The translations under genes and the position numbers were made by a program. Source: Flavobacteriaceae bacterium (lineage in GTDB: Bacteria > Bacteroidota > Bacteroidia > Flavobacteriales > Flavobacteriaceae). Taken from it: a stretch of 64,000 nt of DNA. The stretch lies in NCBI GenBank assembly GCA_028279515.1, contig JANQNQ010000002.1:1-64000 (forward strand). The letters are read 5' to 3'. Below, one piece after another: positions 52,514 through 60,562 of this stretch (within the stretch, counting starts at the first letter, position 1; every line of letters starts with the position of its first letter). Under the pieces are notes generated by a model that ran no database searches, was not told the DNA's origin, and saw only the letters and a list, made by a program, of their open reading frames with translations.

Positions 52514-52622
52514 TTGCTTGTTATCACCTACTTCTGAAAAATCCTCGCAGATTTTCAGTTTGGTGCGTACTTGCTAAGTTAAATGCTAACCCACGCAACT
52601 ACTCATATTCCAGACCATTGAT
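52494..52622 (+). repeat. attC-like element 7 (subfamily II, long)
   Basis: Left ACAACAATGGCTATAAG then TAATTGC, right GCAACTACTCATATTCC then ACCATTG (CCATTG in place of CCGTTG). Strong similarity to element 5, including GGTGCGTACTTGCTAAGTTA. It supplies the stop codon of the upstream gene. Confidence 0.75.
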
Positions 52623-52630
52623 CAACTGTG

Positions 52631-53050
52631 CTATTGCTTTTGTACTTGGTAAATAATGTATGGCGCAATAAATACCCAAATAAGGACTAAGATCCAAACA
52701 CGTCCTTGTAAAATATTGTAATCATCTAAAAGCGTATCCCAAGAGTGTCCCACAACATAATGTCCAAATAAAAACTCAAAACCTATTGTGAGAACCAGCC
52801 ATACCAAACCGATTAGTATTGTCTGATTGACAGACATTGGAAGCCACACCTTAAATAATATCCAAACGTAAATACCAAATAATAAAATCATATTAACAGT
52901 AGATATCTGATGAGCTCTAAGCTCATTTAAATGGCTTATTAAAAATTTCTCACGAAATAGTCCATTGGCAATTGCAATAAAGATCATTGGGAACCACGCT
53001 AATATATATTTCCACATTTGTATATTCTTTTTATCGGCTTGTTTAAACAT
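52631..53050 (-). CDS. Four-helix membrane protein, reversed cassette gene
   Basis: 139 residues; ATG 53050, with a second ATG at 53017. Helices: YILAWFPMIFIAIANGLF, ISTVNMILLFGIYVWILF, QTILIGLVWLVLTIGFEFLFG, WILVLIWVFIAPYIIY. The stretch FEFLFGHYVVGHSWDTLLDDYNILQGRVW is characteristic of a widespread unnamed family of small membrane proteins. It is one of only two genes in the array on the minus strand; its stop lies 8 bases from element 7 and element 8 lies beyond its start. Confidence 0.7.
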   Translation of the reverse strand: MFKQADKKNIQMWKYILAWFPMIFIAIANGLFREKFLISHLNELRAHQISTVNMILLFGIYVWILFKVWLPMSVNQTILIGLVWLVLTIGFEFLFGHYVVGHSWDTLLDDYNILQGRVWILVLIWVFIAPYIIYQVQKQ

Positions 53051-53109
53051 TTACAAGTAAATGTACTCTATATAGGATTGATTTTTAATGACTTTTGTCA
53101 CTGCAAAAT

Positions 53110-53238
53110 GTAACAAGGTGCATGGTTCATTGCTCTGATTTTCCTACTCAGAATTCATTGCAATTTGATATCTTTCGGTCACGGCGGAAAATACTCGTAG
53201 ATTTCTCGCAACGAGCCATACCCAAAACCTTAGGCTGC
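53110..53238 (+). repeat. attC-like element 8 (subfamily I)
   Basis: Left GTAACAAGGTGCATGGTTCATTGC, in pieces GTAACA and CATGGTTCATTG, against right CGCAACGAGCCATACC then CCTTAGGC. The arms CATGGTTCATTGC and GCAACGAGCCATA pair with one wobble region. The next ATG is 13 bases after the element. Confidence 0.65.
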
Positions 53239-53251
53239 AAATAGGAAAATA

Positions 53252-53623
53252 ATGACTCCAGAAGAATTTATTAAATCATATGAAAGCGCTTTGCGAACTC
53301 AGGACTGGAAAGTAGTTGAACCTTTAGTTTCCGAGAATGTAAGTGTTACCTTTTCTAATGGAATTATCCACATAGGAAAAGAAAATGTTCAAAAAGCGTT
53401 TAAGAAAAATTTTTCCATAATTAAGAATGAAAAATATGCCATTGAAAATATTATATGGTTAGCAAAAGATAAAAAATATGCGGTCTATTTATTCGAATTT
53501 AATTGGACTGGAATTATAGATGGGAAATCTGCATCTGGTAATGGAATTGGGACATCGGTTTTGATAAAAGAAAACGCTAAATGGAAATTATTGACTGAAC
53601 ATTTGGGAAGAAAATCAGATTGA
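53252..53623 (+). CDS. SnoaL/NTF2-like protein
   Basis: 123 residues, a single cone-shaped alpha+beta fold: TPEEFIKSYESALRTQDWKVVEPLVSENVSVTFSNGIIHIGKENVQKAFKKNF, then a beta meander YAVYLFEFNWTGIIDGKSASGNGIGTSVLIKENAKWKLLTEHLG. Such proteins act as isomerases, hydrolases or binding proteins; no catalytic pair can be assigned. A cytoplasmic cassette gene between elements 8 and 9. Confidence 0.82.
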   Translation: MTPEEFIKSYESALRTQDWKVVEPLVSENVSVTFSNGIIHIGKENVQKAFKKNFSIIKNEKYAIENIIWLAKDKKYAVYLFEFNWTGIIDGKSASGNGIGTSVLIKENAKWKLLTEHLGRKSD

Positions 53624-53642
53624 ATTTGAATAGAAAAAACAG

Positions 53643-53800
53643 GTAACAGCATCTATAGCTCATTGCGGCTGATACGAGTGCACTAAACCTGCGAAGCAAT
53701 TCCGTAATCGAAATTTCAAGCCTTTTTGCTAATTTTATGATCACACCGGAATAATACTCGCTTAACGTTCCGTAGTGAAACCATAGCCAAAATCGTTGTA
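53643..53800 (+). repeat. attC-like element 9 (subfamily I)
   Basis: Left GTAACAGCATCTATAGC then TCATTGCGG, right CCGTAGTGAAACCATAGCC then CGTTGTAA (GTT at 53795-53797). The following gene's ATG is only 5 bases after GTT. Confidence 0.65.
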
Positions 53801-53801
53801 A

Positions 53802-54899
53802 ATGCATTTTGAGATTTCACCCATACAACTGATAACAGTATGCTCAGTAATCAATGGGTTTGTGTTTGCTTTTCTGCTCTTTGAGAAGAATGAAAATCGG
53901 CAGGCGAATCGCTTTCTATCCTTGACCATTTTTTCTATGTGTCTAACGTTTACACCGTTCATTTTGGATATCTCCATATGGAATACCTATCAGTGGCTCT
54001 CTTGGCTCCCCTTTTCGTTATCATATTGGATCGGACCAGCCTTTTATTTCTATATTAAGACGCTTACCAATGCTTCGTTTTCGTTTCGAAAAAGAGATCT
54101 TTGGCATTTTTCGCCCATTATTCTTAATTATCTACACAGCGGCTATCATGCAATTTTTGTAAATGCTAATCCCTGGCCATGGCTTCATCATGTGTCTGAA
54201 GGGCTGGAATTTGCAGCTATTTTATCTGTAATTATCTACCTAATATTTTCTTTTAAACTGGTTAAGTCGTATCAACGCCAACTATTGAACAATGTCTCGT
54301 ATACAGATAGGATCGATCTTCGATGGGTTAATGCGTTCATTTTTGCAATTGCAGGATCATGTGTTTTGATACTGATTTTTCTTGGGTTAAGCATCATATC
54401 AGGAGGAAGGTACTCACTTCAGGAATGGGATGACCCAAGAGCCTTCGCCTTACTTGCATATTCCGGAATATTATATTGGTTAAGTATCAGTGGGTTTAAG
54501 CAAGCGCAAACACATCGAATAATCCACTTGGAGGAAACAAATGAACAAAATCATAACGAACACTCTGAAGTAATTCAAAAACTAAATGCCGCAATAGAAG
54601 CCAATAAGTTGTACAGGAATCCTAGATTATCTATATCTGATCTGAGTAAGGTTGTCGATATTTCAGAACGAATCATCTCTAATGCCGTCAATCAAGAACT
54701 AGGAAAGAACTTCTTTCAATTCATTAATGAATACCGCGTTGAGGAATTGAAGGAACGATTGAAAGATCCAAGTAATGACCACCTGAAAATACTTAGCTTG
54801 GCTTTTGACGCAGGGTTTAACTCTAAAGCAAGCTTCAACCGAGTATTCAAATCCTATACTGGGCAAACACCAAAAGAATACAAATTCGCAAACCGTTAG
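53802..54899 (+). CDS. AraC-family regulator with membrane N-terminus
   Basis: 365 residues. The N-terminal 230 residues carry about seven membrane helices (ITVCSVINGFVFAFLLF ... WLSWLPFSLSYWIGPAFYFYI ... FAAILSVIIYLIFSF ... FIFAIAGSCVLILIFLGLSII). The C-terminal AraC HTH pair is LSISDLSKVVDISERIISNAVNQELGKNFFQFINEYRVEELKERL and LKILSLAFDAGFNSKASFNRVFKSYTGQTPKEYKF. This 7TM-AraC type is common in Bacteroidota. The start follows element 9 directly. Its likely partner is the alpha/beta hydrolase downstream. Confidence 0.88.
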   Translation: MHFEISPIQLITVCSVINGFVFAFLLFEKNENRQANRFLSLTIFSMCLTFTPFILDISIWNTYQWLSWLPFSLSYWIGPAFYFYIKTLTNASFSFRKRDLWHFSPIILNYLHSGYHAIFVNANPWPWLHHVSEGLEFAAILSVIIYLIFSFKLVKSYQRQLLNNVSYTDRIDLRWVNAFIFAIAGSCVLILIFLGLSIISGGRYSLQEWDDPRAFALLAYSGILYWLSISGFKQAQTHRIIHLEETNEQNHNEHSEVIQKLNAAIEANKLYRNPRLSISDLSKVVDISERIISNAVNQELGKNFFQFINEYRVEELKERLKDPSNDHLKILSLAFDAGFNSKASFNRVFKSYTGQTPKEYKFANR

Positions 54900-54997
54900 C
54901 AATTTACAGGTTTTGGGACGTCAAAACAGGTATTGAGACTTCCTAGGTTTAATCTTTTCCTACTTTAGTTTGAATACTAATTTAGAATTCAAACGGT

Positions 54998-56623
54998 ATG
55001 ATTTCAGATGATGAATACTTAAAAAAAGGGACTACTAAATATTTGGCAATTCTTATGCTTTTCGTTATTGTAGGATGTCAGAAACAACAAGATACGATTA
55101 AAGACTTTCCCATCATGGGAAATCTTCCAACGGGAGAATATGCTGTTGGGTTTAAGACATTGTTCACTCATGACTTCTCAAAAAATGCCGTTCCCTTTTC
55201 AGACTGGGACGGAAATTTATCCCATGATCATACATCCGAAAATGGACGGCAATATCAAATCAACATATGGTATCCTGCACAACCAAGTTCTGGTGATCCA
55301 CTGAAATATGTAGATTACGTTGACCTAATGGGTAGGCAAGTCAATTTTGGTGAATCTGAAGAGCAAAAAACCTTCGCAAGAGAAACATTTATTACGCAAA
55401 CAAGGGATTTAAGAAACATTCGAGAACCAGAAAACAAGGTAGAATTAAGTACAAAACAATTAAACCAGCTCCTCGATCTGGATGTTTTTGCTCGTTTGAA
55501 TGCCAAAGCCGCAGGAGGGCAATACCCTGTTGTCATTTACCCAAATGGAGGTAGTCCGGCTTACCAAAGCATCACCTGTGAGTTTTTAGCAAGTCATGGT
55601 TATGTAGCGGTTGCTTTCACCCCAAAAGGAAGGTTTTCTTCTGGAATGGAAATCTCTACTATTGGCCTAGAGGTAGCTGTGGATGACCTAGAGTTTGTAC
55701 TTGGAAAAATTGGTGAAACGTCAAATGCAGATATGAGCAAGGTTTCCATACTCGCCAATGCGATTTCTTCCTCTGTTGGAGCGGCTGCATTATCAAGGAA
55801 TGAAAAAATCAGGACATTGATCAGCCTGGAAGGAGGATTACCAAGCTCTTTTGAGCAGAGGCTTTTAAACGGATCGGCATTTTATCAGCCCGAGAACATT
55901 CAAGCACCAATTTTATTCATGTATTCACCGCATCCATCCATAGACCCGAAATACACCTTCCATTTGAAATATGCCAATCGCTATTATGCACGCTTTCCTG
56001 AAATGTCTGAGTTTGCCATGCTGAATTATGGGATGTTTGATGAATTCATTCCGGATATTATTGGAGCGCATACCGGAAACACTAAACAAGGTTACGAAAC
56101 CGCTAATGAGCTGATATTAAAATTTCTAAATCAAAAGGTAAAGGGAGAATCCGGAGAATTGTTTGACGACACTTTTGTTTCATCCAGAAATCATATCGAT
56201 TCTACGTTTGTCTTACCTGCTCTACCTACGCCACCAAACATGGCCGTACTTAAAGATACATTCTGGAAGGAAGGTTTCGATGCGATTGAAACTATTTACC
56301 GGCAGCTAAAGTCTGAAGGAAATTCACAACCCTTTTCTAAGAATTTCTATACAGGGTACAGAGATTGGTTAGCCTGGAAAAAAGACGAAGACTATACCTA
56401 TCGGTCAAGACTGTATGATCTTGCTTATGACAGTTATCCAAAATCTGCCAGAATCAATTACTACGTAGCCTATTATTCAATGAAAAGAGAAATGAATGAG
56501 AAGGCAAAACGTTTCTATCGTCAAGCTTTATTACTCGTTGAATCAGATGAAGATCTAAATGCCGGTGAAAAATCCATGCTAAGAAATTATGCTACTGAGG
56601 AATTGAATAGCTTGATCAAATAA
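54998..56623 (+). CDS. Lipoprotein alpha/beta hydrolase with C-terminal helical repeats
   Basis: 541 residues; lipoprotein leader (KYLAILMLFVIVGCQK). The hydrolase fold is visible in YPVVIYPNGGSPAYQSITCEFLASHGYVAVAFTPKG, resembling dienelactone hydrolase and PAF acetylhydrolase-like proteins. At the nucleophile elbow, however, the sequence is SILANAISSSVGAAALSRN, not GHSxGG, so catalysis may be altered or lost. The last 90 residues are TPR-like (YPKSARINYYVAYYSMKREMNEKAKRFYRQALLLVE). It lies 98 bases after the AraC gene without an intervening element. Confidence 0.75.
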   Translation: MISDDEYLKKGTTKYLAILMLFVIVGCQKQQDTIKDFPIMGNLPTGEYAVGFKTLFTHDFSKNAVPFSDWDGNLSHDHTSENGRQYQINIWYPAQPSSGDPLKYVDYVDLMGRQVNFGESEEQKTFARETFITQTRDLRNIREPENKVELSTKQLNQLLDLDVFARLNAKAAGGQYPVVIYPNGGSPAYQSITCEFLASHGYVAVAFTPKGRFSSGMEISTIGLEVAVDDLEFVLGKIGETSNADMSKVSILANAISSSVGAAALSRNEKIRTLISLEGGLPSSFEQRLLNGSAFYQPENIQAPILFMYSPHPSIDPKYTFHLKYANRYYARFPEMSEFAMLNYGMFDEFIPDIIGAHTGNTKQGYETANELILKFLNQKVKGESGELFDDTFVSSRNHIDSTFVLPALPTPPNMAVLKDTFWKEGFDAIETIYRQLKSEGNSQPFSKNFYTGYRDWLAWKKDEDYTYRSRLYDLAYDSYPKSARINYYVAYYSMKREMNEKAKRFYRQALLLVESDEDLNAGEKSMLRNYATEELNSLIK

Positions 56624-56632
56624 AGTTACATT

Positions 56633-56746
56633 TTGCCGAAAGAAGAGGCCTATCTCTTTATTTATAAGAAGGCAAACAAGAGTTGGGAATTGAAAAAGTT
56701 TCCAATTGGTGAATATCTAAAAAACGCTTTACAACACCGTGTATAA
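56633..56746 (+). pseudogene. C-terminal remnant of an unknown gene
   Basis: A 37-codon open stretch with protein-like composition, reading LPKEEAYLFIYKKANKSW then ELKKFPIGEYLKNALQHRV and stop, without a start codon or ribosome site of its own (the first codon is TTG only 9 bases after the previous stop). It looks like the tail of a small protein whose front was lost. Its last codons run into the left arm of element 10, as in intact cassette genes. Confidence 0.45.
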
Positions 56747-56834
56747 TTCATTACTCCGCAGGTTGGCAATATGGAAGATCTTTTCCTACAAATCACTACC
56801 TTTATGAAAACATGGCCCCACCATTATAAAGAGA
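56726..56834 (+). repeat. attC-like element 10 (subfamily I, partial)
   Basis: Left TTACAACACCGTGTATAATTC then ATTACTCCGCAGGTTGG, similar to element 2 over about 60 bases, including TTTCCTAC and CTACCTTTAT. The right arm with CCGTTG is missing, consistent with decay or with a deletion. Confidence 0.45.
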
Positions 56835-57731
56835 ATGAAATTATCAAAAGATAACTATTTAAAAGCAAGAGATTTTATACTGACCAATGCCCGAATGATC
56901 GAAAGGCGTTTGTTTCAATTTCATTTCGAAAATGATGGTCCTCAAGGAGTTTCTCATGCAGTATATGCTTATCGAAACTCAGACGGTGGCTTCGGACACG
57001 GAATGGAACCAGATACAGCATCACCAGAAAGTCAACCGCTTTTTAGTATTATGGCACTTGAAACGCTTGATGAAATTGGTTGTCTGACCAAAGAAATCAT
57101 TCTAGACGACTTTATGCCTTATTTTGAAAGCATCACAACAGAAAAAGGGGGAATTCCTTGGATGCTCAGACCCAAAAGCAATTATCCTTGTGAAGAACAT
57201 TTTAAAACAGTTAAAGAATGGGCCGCTTTAAGTACTACAGCCCCTTTATTGGGAATTTTAGAAAAGCACAAAATTGATATTCCATGGATGAAAAAAGCAG
57301 AACAGTTTGTTTGGAGCGAATTTGACCGAATTCAAGACAAACACGTTTTTTGCTACCTATGTGTACCAAGATGGCTTACTTTTTTAACGAATACCCGAAG
57401 TAAAGAGAAGGCTAATAAAAGAATCAACAGCTTAAAAAAGTGGATATTGGCAGATGGTGTTATTTGCAAAGATCCATCTGATGATGGTTGGGGATTATAT
57501 GAAAAACCTCATAGTTTAAATTATGCCAATACTCCTAAAAGTATCTTGTCTTCTATATTTTCTGAAAACACTATTGAATCAGATTTACAAGCGTTGATTA
57601 AGAAACAAAAAGAAGATGGACGTTGGGATACTTGGTACGGCATCAGCGAAGGCACAAAATTAGAATGGGCTGGTATACAAACATTATCGACCTTAAAAAC
57701 GTTGAAAAATTATAGCAAAATAGAACGATAA
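56835..57731 (+). CDS. Prenyltransferase/squalene-oxidase-fold protein
   Basis: 298 residues. Repeats of the alpha/alpha-toroid type: GVSHAVYAYRNSDGGFGHGMEPDTASPESQPLFSIMALETLDEIG near residue 35-80 and DGRWDTWYGISEGTKLEWAGIQTLSTLKTL at the end, with GIPWMLRP between. QW-like motifs are visible (DGGFGHG, DDGWGLY, DGRWDTW). The classical DXDD cyclase motif is absent, so terpene cyclisation is unlikely; a carbohydrate- or lipid-processing relative is possible. Element 10 precedes it; only a short trace (CCTCCGTTGGTGACA, 57742-57756) follows. Confidence 0.72.
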   Translation: MKLSKDNYLKARDFILTNARMIERRLFQFHFENDGPQGVSHAVYAYRNSDGGFGHGMEPDTASPESQPLFSIMALETLDEIGCLTKEIILDDFMPYFESITTEKGGIPWMLRPKSNYPCEEHFKTVKEWAALSTTAPLLGILEKHKIDIPWMKKAEQFVWSEFDRIQDKHVFCYLCVPRWLTFLTNTRSKEKANKRINSLKKWILADGVICKDPSDDGWGLYEKPHSLNYANTPKSILSSIFSENTIESDLQALIKKQKEDGRWDTWYGISEGTKLEWAGIQTLSTLKTLKNYSKIER

Positions 57732-57770
57732 AAAACTACACACCTCCGTTGGTGACAATACAAAGAAAAA

Positions 57771-58298
57771 ATGAAAGTACTCCCGACTATAGAGACGGAT
57801 CGACTACTATTAACAAAACTACGTATTGAAGACCTATCTTCACTTACGAAATATGCCAATAACAAGAAAATAGCAGATAATGTCATGAATATCCCATATC
57901 CTTACACAGAAGTAAATGCTTCAATACGACTGGGGTATGTTACAGAAGGCTTTAAGGAGAGATCCAGATTTTGTTTTGCCATCTTACTTAAAGAAAACAA
58001 AGAACTAATTGGAGAAATAGGCTTACATACAAGAGACCAGAAAAAACAAATAGCTGAATTAGGATATTGGATCGGAGAACCATTTTGGAACAATGGTTAT
58101 GCAAACGAAGCGATTAAGTCAATCGTCAGATTCGGATTAGATACTGCTGATTATAAAACCATCTATGCTACGTGCAAAAAGGACAACATTGCTTCGAGAA
58201 AAGTACTCACAAAGAATAAAATGAAAGTAATTGAAGAAAAACCATTCCAACTCGTTTTCATGATATCAGCAAATGAAATTCGAGAGAATAACGAATAA
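57771..58298 (+). CDS. GNAT-family N-acetyltransferase (RimJ/RimL type)
   Basis: 175 residues: ETDRLLLTKLRIEDLSSLTKYANNKKIADNVMNIPYPYT at the start and the acetyl-CoA site in the middle (ELGYWIGEPFWNNGYANEAIKSIVRFGLDTADYKTIYATCKKDNIASRKVLTKNKMK). The substrate is unknown; RimJ/RimL relatives acetylate protein N-termini or small amines. It starts 14 bases after the CCGTTGG trace, as cassette genes here often do. Confidence 0.88.
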   Translation: MKVLPTIETDRLLLTKLRIEDLSSLTKYANNKKIADNVMNIPYPYTEVNASIRLGYVTEGFKERSRFCFAILLKENKELIGEIGLHTRDQKKQIAELGYWIGEPFWNNGYANEAIKSIVRFGLDTADYKTIYATCKKDNIASRKVLTKNKMKVIEEKPFQLVFMISANEIRENNE

Positions 58299-58344
58299 AA
58301 TTATTACATTATCAAAATAAATGCACCCAAAAGATTACTGTCAT

Positions 58345-58405
58345 CAATAATGTACATAACGATCATGTCGGCGAAATGCCACCTCGCCGCATAGACTAAC
58401 AAATA
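58345..58405 (+). repeat. Degenerate hairpin element between GNAT and secreted protein
   Basis: CGGCGA (58369-58374) and TCGCCG (58384-58389) form a stem between AATGTACATAA on the left and CATAGACTAAC on the right. It resembles a reduced form of the array elements without CCGTTG. Tentative. Confidence 0.3.
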
Positions 58406-58413
58406 GCCACACT

Positions 58414-58905
58414 ATGAAAAAAACGTTCAAAAAAATCGCACTGCTTTTTTTTCTATTTGTTATAGGAAGCACGCAAGCTCAATCCTCTCCAGATTTTACT
58501 GAAAACATACTGGGCGTATGGAATGGCAACGGGACTCTATTCGGACAAAAAGCTACGTTCAGTATGAAATGGGAAAATGAATTAAATGATAAATTCATTA
58601 AGCTGTCTTTTGAGAATAGATTTAATGATAAGTCTGGTGTAGAGAGGGTAATGAAAGCAAATGCTTATTACAATTTGAAAGAAAATAGAGGCTACTGGTT
58701 TGATACAAGAGGAATGATGTTACCTCTAAAATTGGAGGTCAAAGAAGATTCAATGACCGTATTTTGGGGAAATGAGACGACTGAAACCGGAAAAACTATA
58801 TATTCAATTATTGATAATGAGCACGTACATGTCCAAGACTTCGTTTTTAGGGATGGTTCGTATGTACCCTTTGGGGAAGCAACCTATGAAAGGTTAAAAA
58901 AATAG
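58414..58905 (+). CDS. Hypothetical secreted beta-rich protein
   Basis: 163 residues, signal peptide (KIALLFFLFVIGSTQAQ). The mature part runs as beta strands: LGVWNGNGTLFGQKATFSMKWENELNDKFIKLSFENRF, then YYNLKENRGYWFDTRGMMLPLKLEVKEDSMTVFWGNE. This resembles small lipocalin-like or DUF1579-type proteins, without a certain match. A cassette-region gene followed by a decayed subfamily II element. Confidence 0.65.
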   Translation: MKKTFKKIALLFFLFVIGSTQAQSSPDFTENILGVWNGNGTLFGQKATFSMKWENELNDKFIKLSFENRFNDKSGVERVMKANAYYNLKENRGYWFDTRGMMLPLKLEVKEDSMTVFWGNETTETGKTIYSIIDNEHVHVQDFVFRDGSYVPFGEATYERLKK

Positions 58906-58949
58906 TTTACTATCAAAAGTAATATTAATCGCCGGTTCTAGCCTAATTT

Positions 58950-59047
58950 GGAAACTCCATAGGAATTTCCAACTTGATGTGTACCAACCCGTTGCAAGCA
59001 GCTTTATTAAGTATTAAACCACATTACTACTCTTATATGTAACCGTT
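58950..59047 (+). repeat. Decayed subfamily II element (element 13)
   Basis: The stretch shares AATTTCCAACTTGATGTGTAC, then AAGTATTAAACCACATTACTACTC and ATGTAACCGTT with the right two thirds of elements 5 and 7. The left arm is lost. It ends at ACCGTT (59041-59046), followed by the reversed gene at 59081. Confidence 0.5.
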
Positions 59048-59080
59048 TTTCTTCATGATGAAGACAAACATTGTGAAGTT

Positions 59081-59920
59081 TCAGTCTTTCAAAATTTCTA
59101 TTGGTTTTATGACATTATAAAACTGTGATTCTTTGGTCAACTGATTTAAAAGTTTAGAGTGACCGTGGCCATAAATTACAAGAATTCGGTCATCAGGAGA
59201 TTCAGTTATTCTTATAATATTTACTAGAATTTTCATATTTCTACCGTACCACCAAGATAGATAATTGGCTCCTACATATTTGTCTTTCCATCCAATTCTC
59301 ATGATATCATAATAGCCCAAATGACTCTTCTCTATTCTTTCCTCTTCATTTAATCTTCGTATTCTTTCAATAATTGTTAATTTAAGTAGTTCGTCATTCG
59401 ATTCTTTATGTCTTTTGGCTGCTTCCTTTTTCCATTCTTTGTAGTAATCATCTAATTCAGGAACGGTTTTGGCAAAATTCTCATACCAATAGAGTTGGTC
59501 TTCTGGAAAAATCCCCCAGTCTATAGCGTGAACTTTATTATGTCCAAGTTCTTTTGCAAGTCTGAATCCTATTTGATGTACCTCATTCCGAGTAAGTTCA
59601 TAGTTGCCCTCTACGTATTTTTTATATCTGTCCAATACCTTTGCAGAATCAGAAACATCACGTTCTACAAGTATTTTTGTTGGCTTAAAATCTTTAAGTT
59701 TTTGAATTAGGATTAGTAGTTCTTTTTGTCTTTCTGGAGATAAAATATCGTCATAGCTTCCTTTAAATACATTATTTCCTTGACTACCCATGTGATAAGT
59801 TCCGATAAATGCAATTGTAGGTTTGCTTTTTGAATTTTGATCAACGATACCAACTTGACTGAATGCAGTACCAAAAATTAAAACTTGTACTAAAAGACTA
59901 ATAGTAATTTTAAGCTTCAT
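59081..59920 (-). CDS. DUF5694-type secreted TraB/GumN-like protein
   Basis: 279 residues, signal peptide (LKITISLLVQVLIFGTAFS). Motifs of the DUF5694/TraB-PrgY superfamily: PTIAFIGTYHMGSQGNN, PTKILVERD, KVHAIDWGIFPEDQLYWYENF and VIYGHGHSKLLNQL near the end. The GTYHxG and GHGH histidines suggest a metal-dependent protease-like site (Tiki/TraB relatives). It is the second reversed gene of the array. Its promoter would lie next to element 14. Confidence 0.82.
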   Translation of the reverse strand: MKLKITISLLVQVLIFGTAFSQVGIVDQNSKSKPTIAFIGTYHMGSQGNNVFKGSYDDILSPERQKELLILIQKLKDFKPTKILVERDVSDSAKVLDRYKKYVEGNYELTRNEVHQIGFRLAKELGHNKVHAIDWGIFPEDQLYWYENFAKTVPELDDYYKEWKKEAAKRHKESNDELLKLTIIERIRRLNEEERIEKSHLGYYDIMRIGWKDKYVGANYLSWWYGRNMKILVNIIRITESPDDRILVIYGHGHSKLLNQLTKESQFYNVIKPIEILKD

Positions 59921-59988
59921 AATTTCTAGATATTATGTTTAAAGTAAAGACAATTGTATTTTTACTTTGTTACAATGTTTGGCATAGC

Positions 59989-60047
59989 AAGTCGTAAGAA
60001 CATGTATAGCCTAACTACGGCTGAAAATCATACACAAAACCGTTGCC
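59989..60047 (+). repeat. attC-like element 14 (short)
   Basis: Left GTTACAATGTTTGGC and a second left-like ACATGTATAGCC, right GGCTGAAAATCATACAC then CCGTTGCC (CCGTTG at 60040-60045). It holds the 25-base block shared with element 3 (60014-60038). It could be a fusion of two elements. Confidence 0.6.
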
Positions 60048-60092
60048 AACAAGTGAAAAATTGAAGAGTGAACTAGAATAATTTTGATCGCA

Positions 60093-60443
60093 ATGCCTAA
60101 AGTTCAGTATAGAGTATATGTCATAGAATTGTCCAAACGAGTATTTTCAGAAAATTCAAGGTTTAGAGCAGCAAATCCGCAATTTAACGGAGTGTTACAA
60201 TGCCTATATGTTGGAATGACTAGTAAAACTCCCAAAGAGAGATTTCTTCAACATAAAACAGGATATAGAAACAAGAAAGGTCATAAGCTTTCTTCAAACA
60301 TAGTCCAGAAATATGGTATGTATTTAAGACCTAGTCTTTACAATCATATTGATCCATTACCAACGAGATCAGCGGCACTAAAAATGGAAGAAAAACTTGC
60401 CCTTGAGTTGAGAAGACAGAGATATGCTGTATGGTTCAATTAA
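60093..60443 (+). CDS. GIY-YIG-type nuclease-domain protein
   Basis: 116 residues from ATG at 60093 (TTG 60084 possible). The GIY-YIG pattern is present in divergent form: YRVYVIELSK for the GIY strand, LQCLYVGMTSKTPKERFLQHKTGYRNKKG for YIG and the catalytic Arg, and a late Glu in KMEEKLALELRRQRYAVW. Small stand-alone proteins of this type are common mobile cargo. It follows element 14 by about 46 bases. Confidence 0.82.
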   Translation: MPKVQYRVYVIELSKRVFSENSRFRAANPQFNGVLQCLYVGMTSKTPKERFLQHKTGYRNKKGHKLSSNIVQKYGMYLRPSLYNHIDPLPTRSAALKMEEKLALELRRQRYAVWFN

Positions 60444-60449
60444 AAGGTA

Positions 60450-60480
60450 GCTGCCAACAATAGCACCTTCGTACTGTCCA
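60450..60480 (+). repeat. Left-arm-only element (element 15)
   Basis: GCTGCCAACAATAGCACC is the left-arm type of element 6 (GCCAACAAT), directly after the GIY-YIG gene. No convincing right arm is seen before 60563. Confidence 0.35.
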
Positions 60481-60562
60481 ACCCTTACACAGTTTTTGAC
60501 TATATTTAGTGTCCCAATAAGTAAAAGACATTGTCTCCAACTGCAGTTATAACCAACAAACC

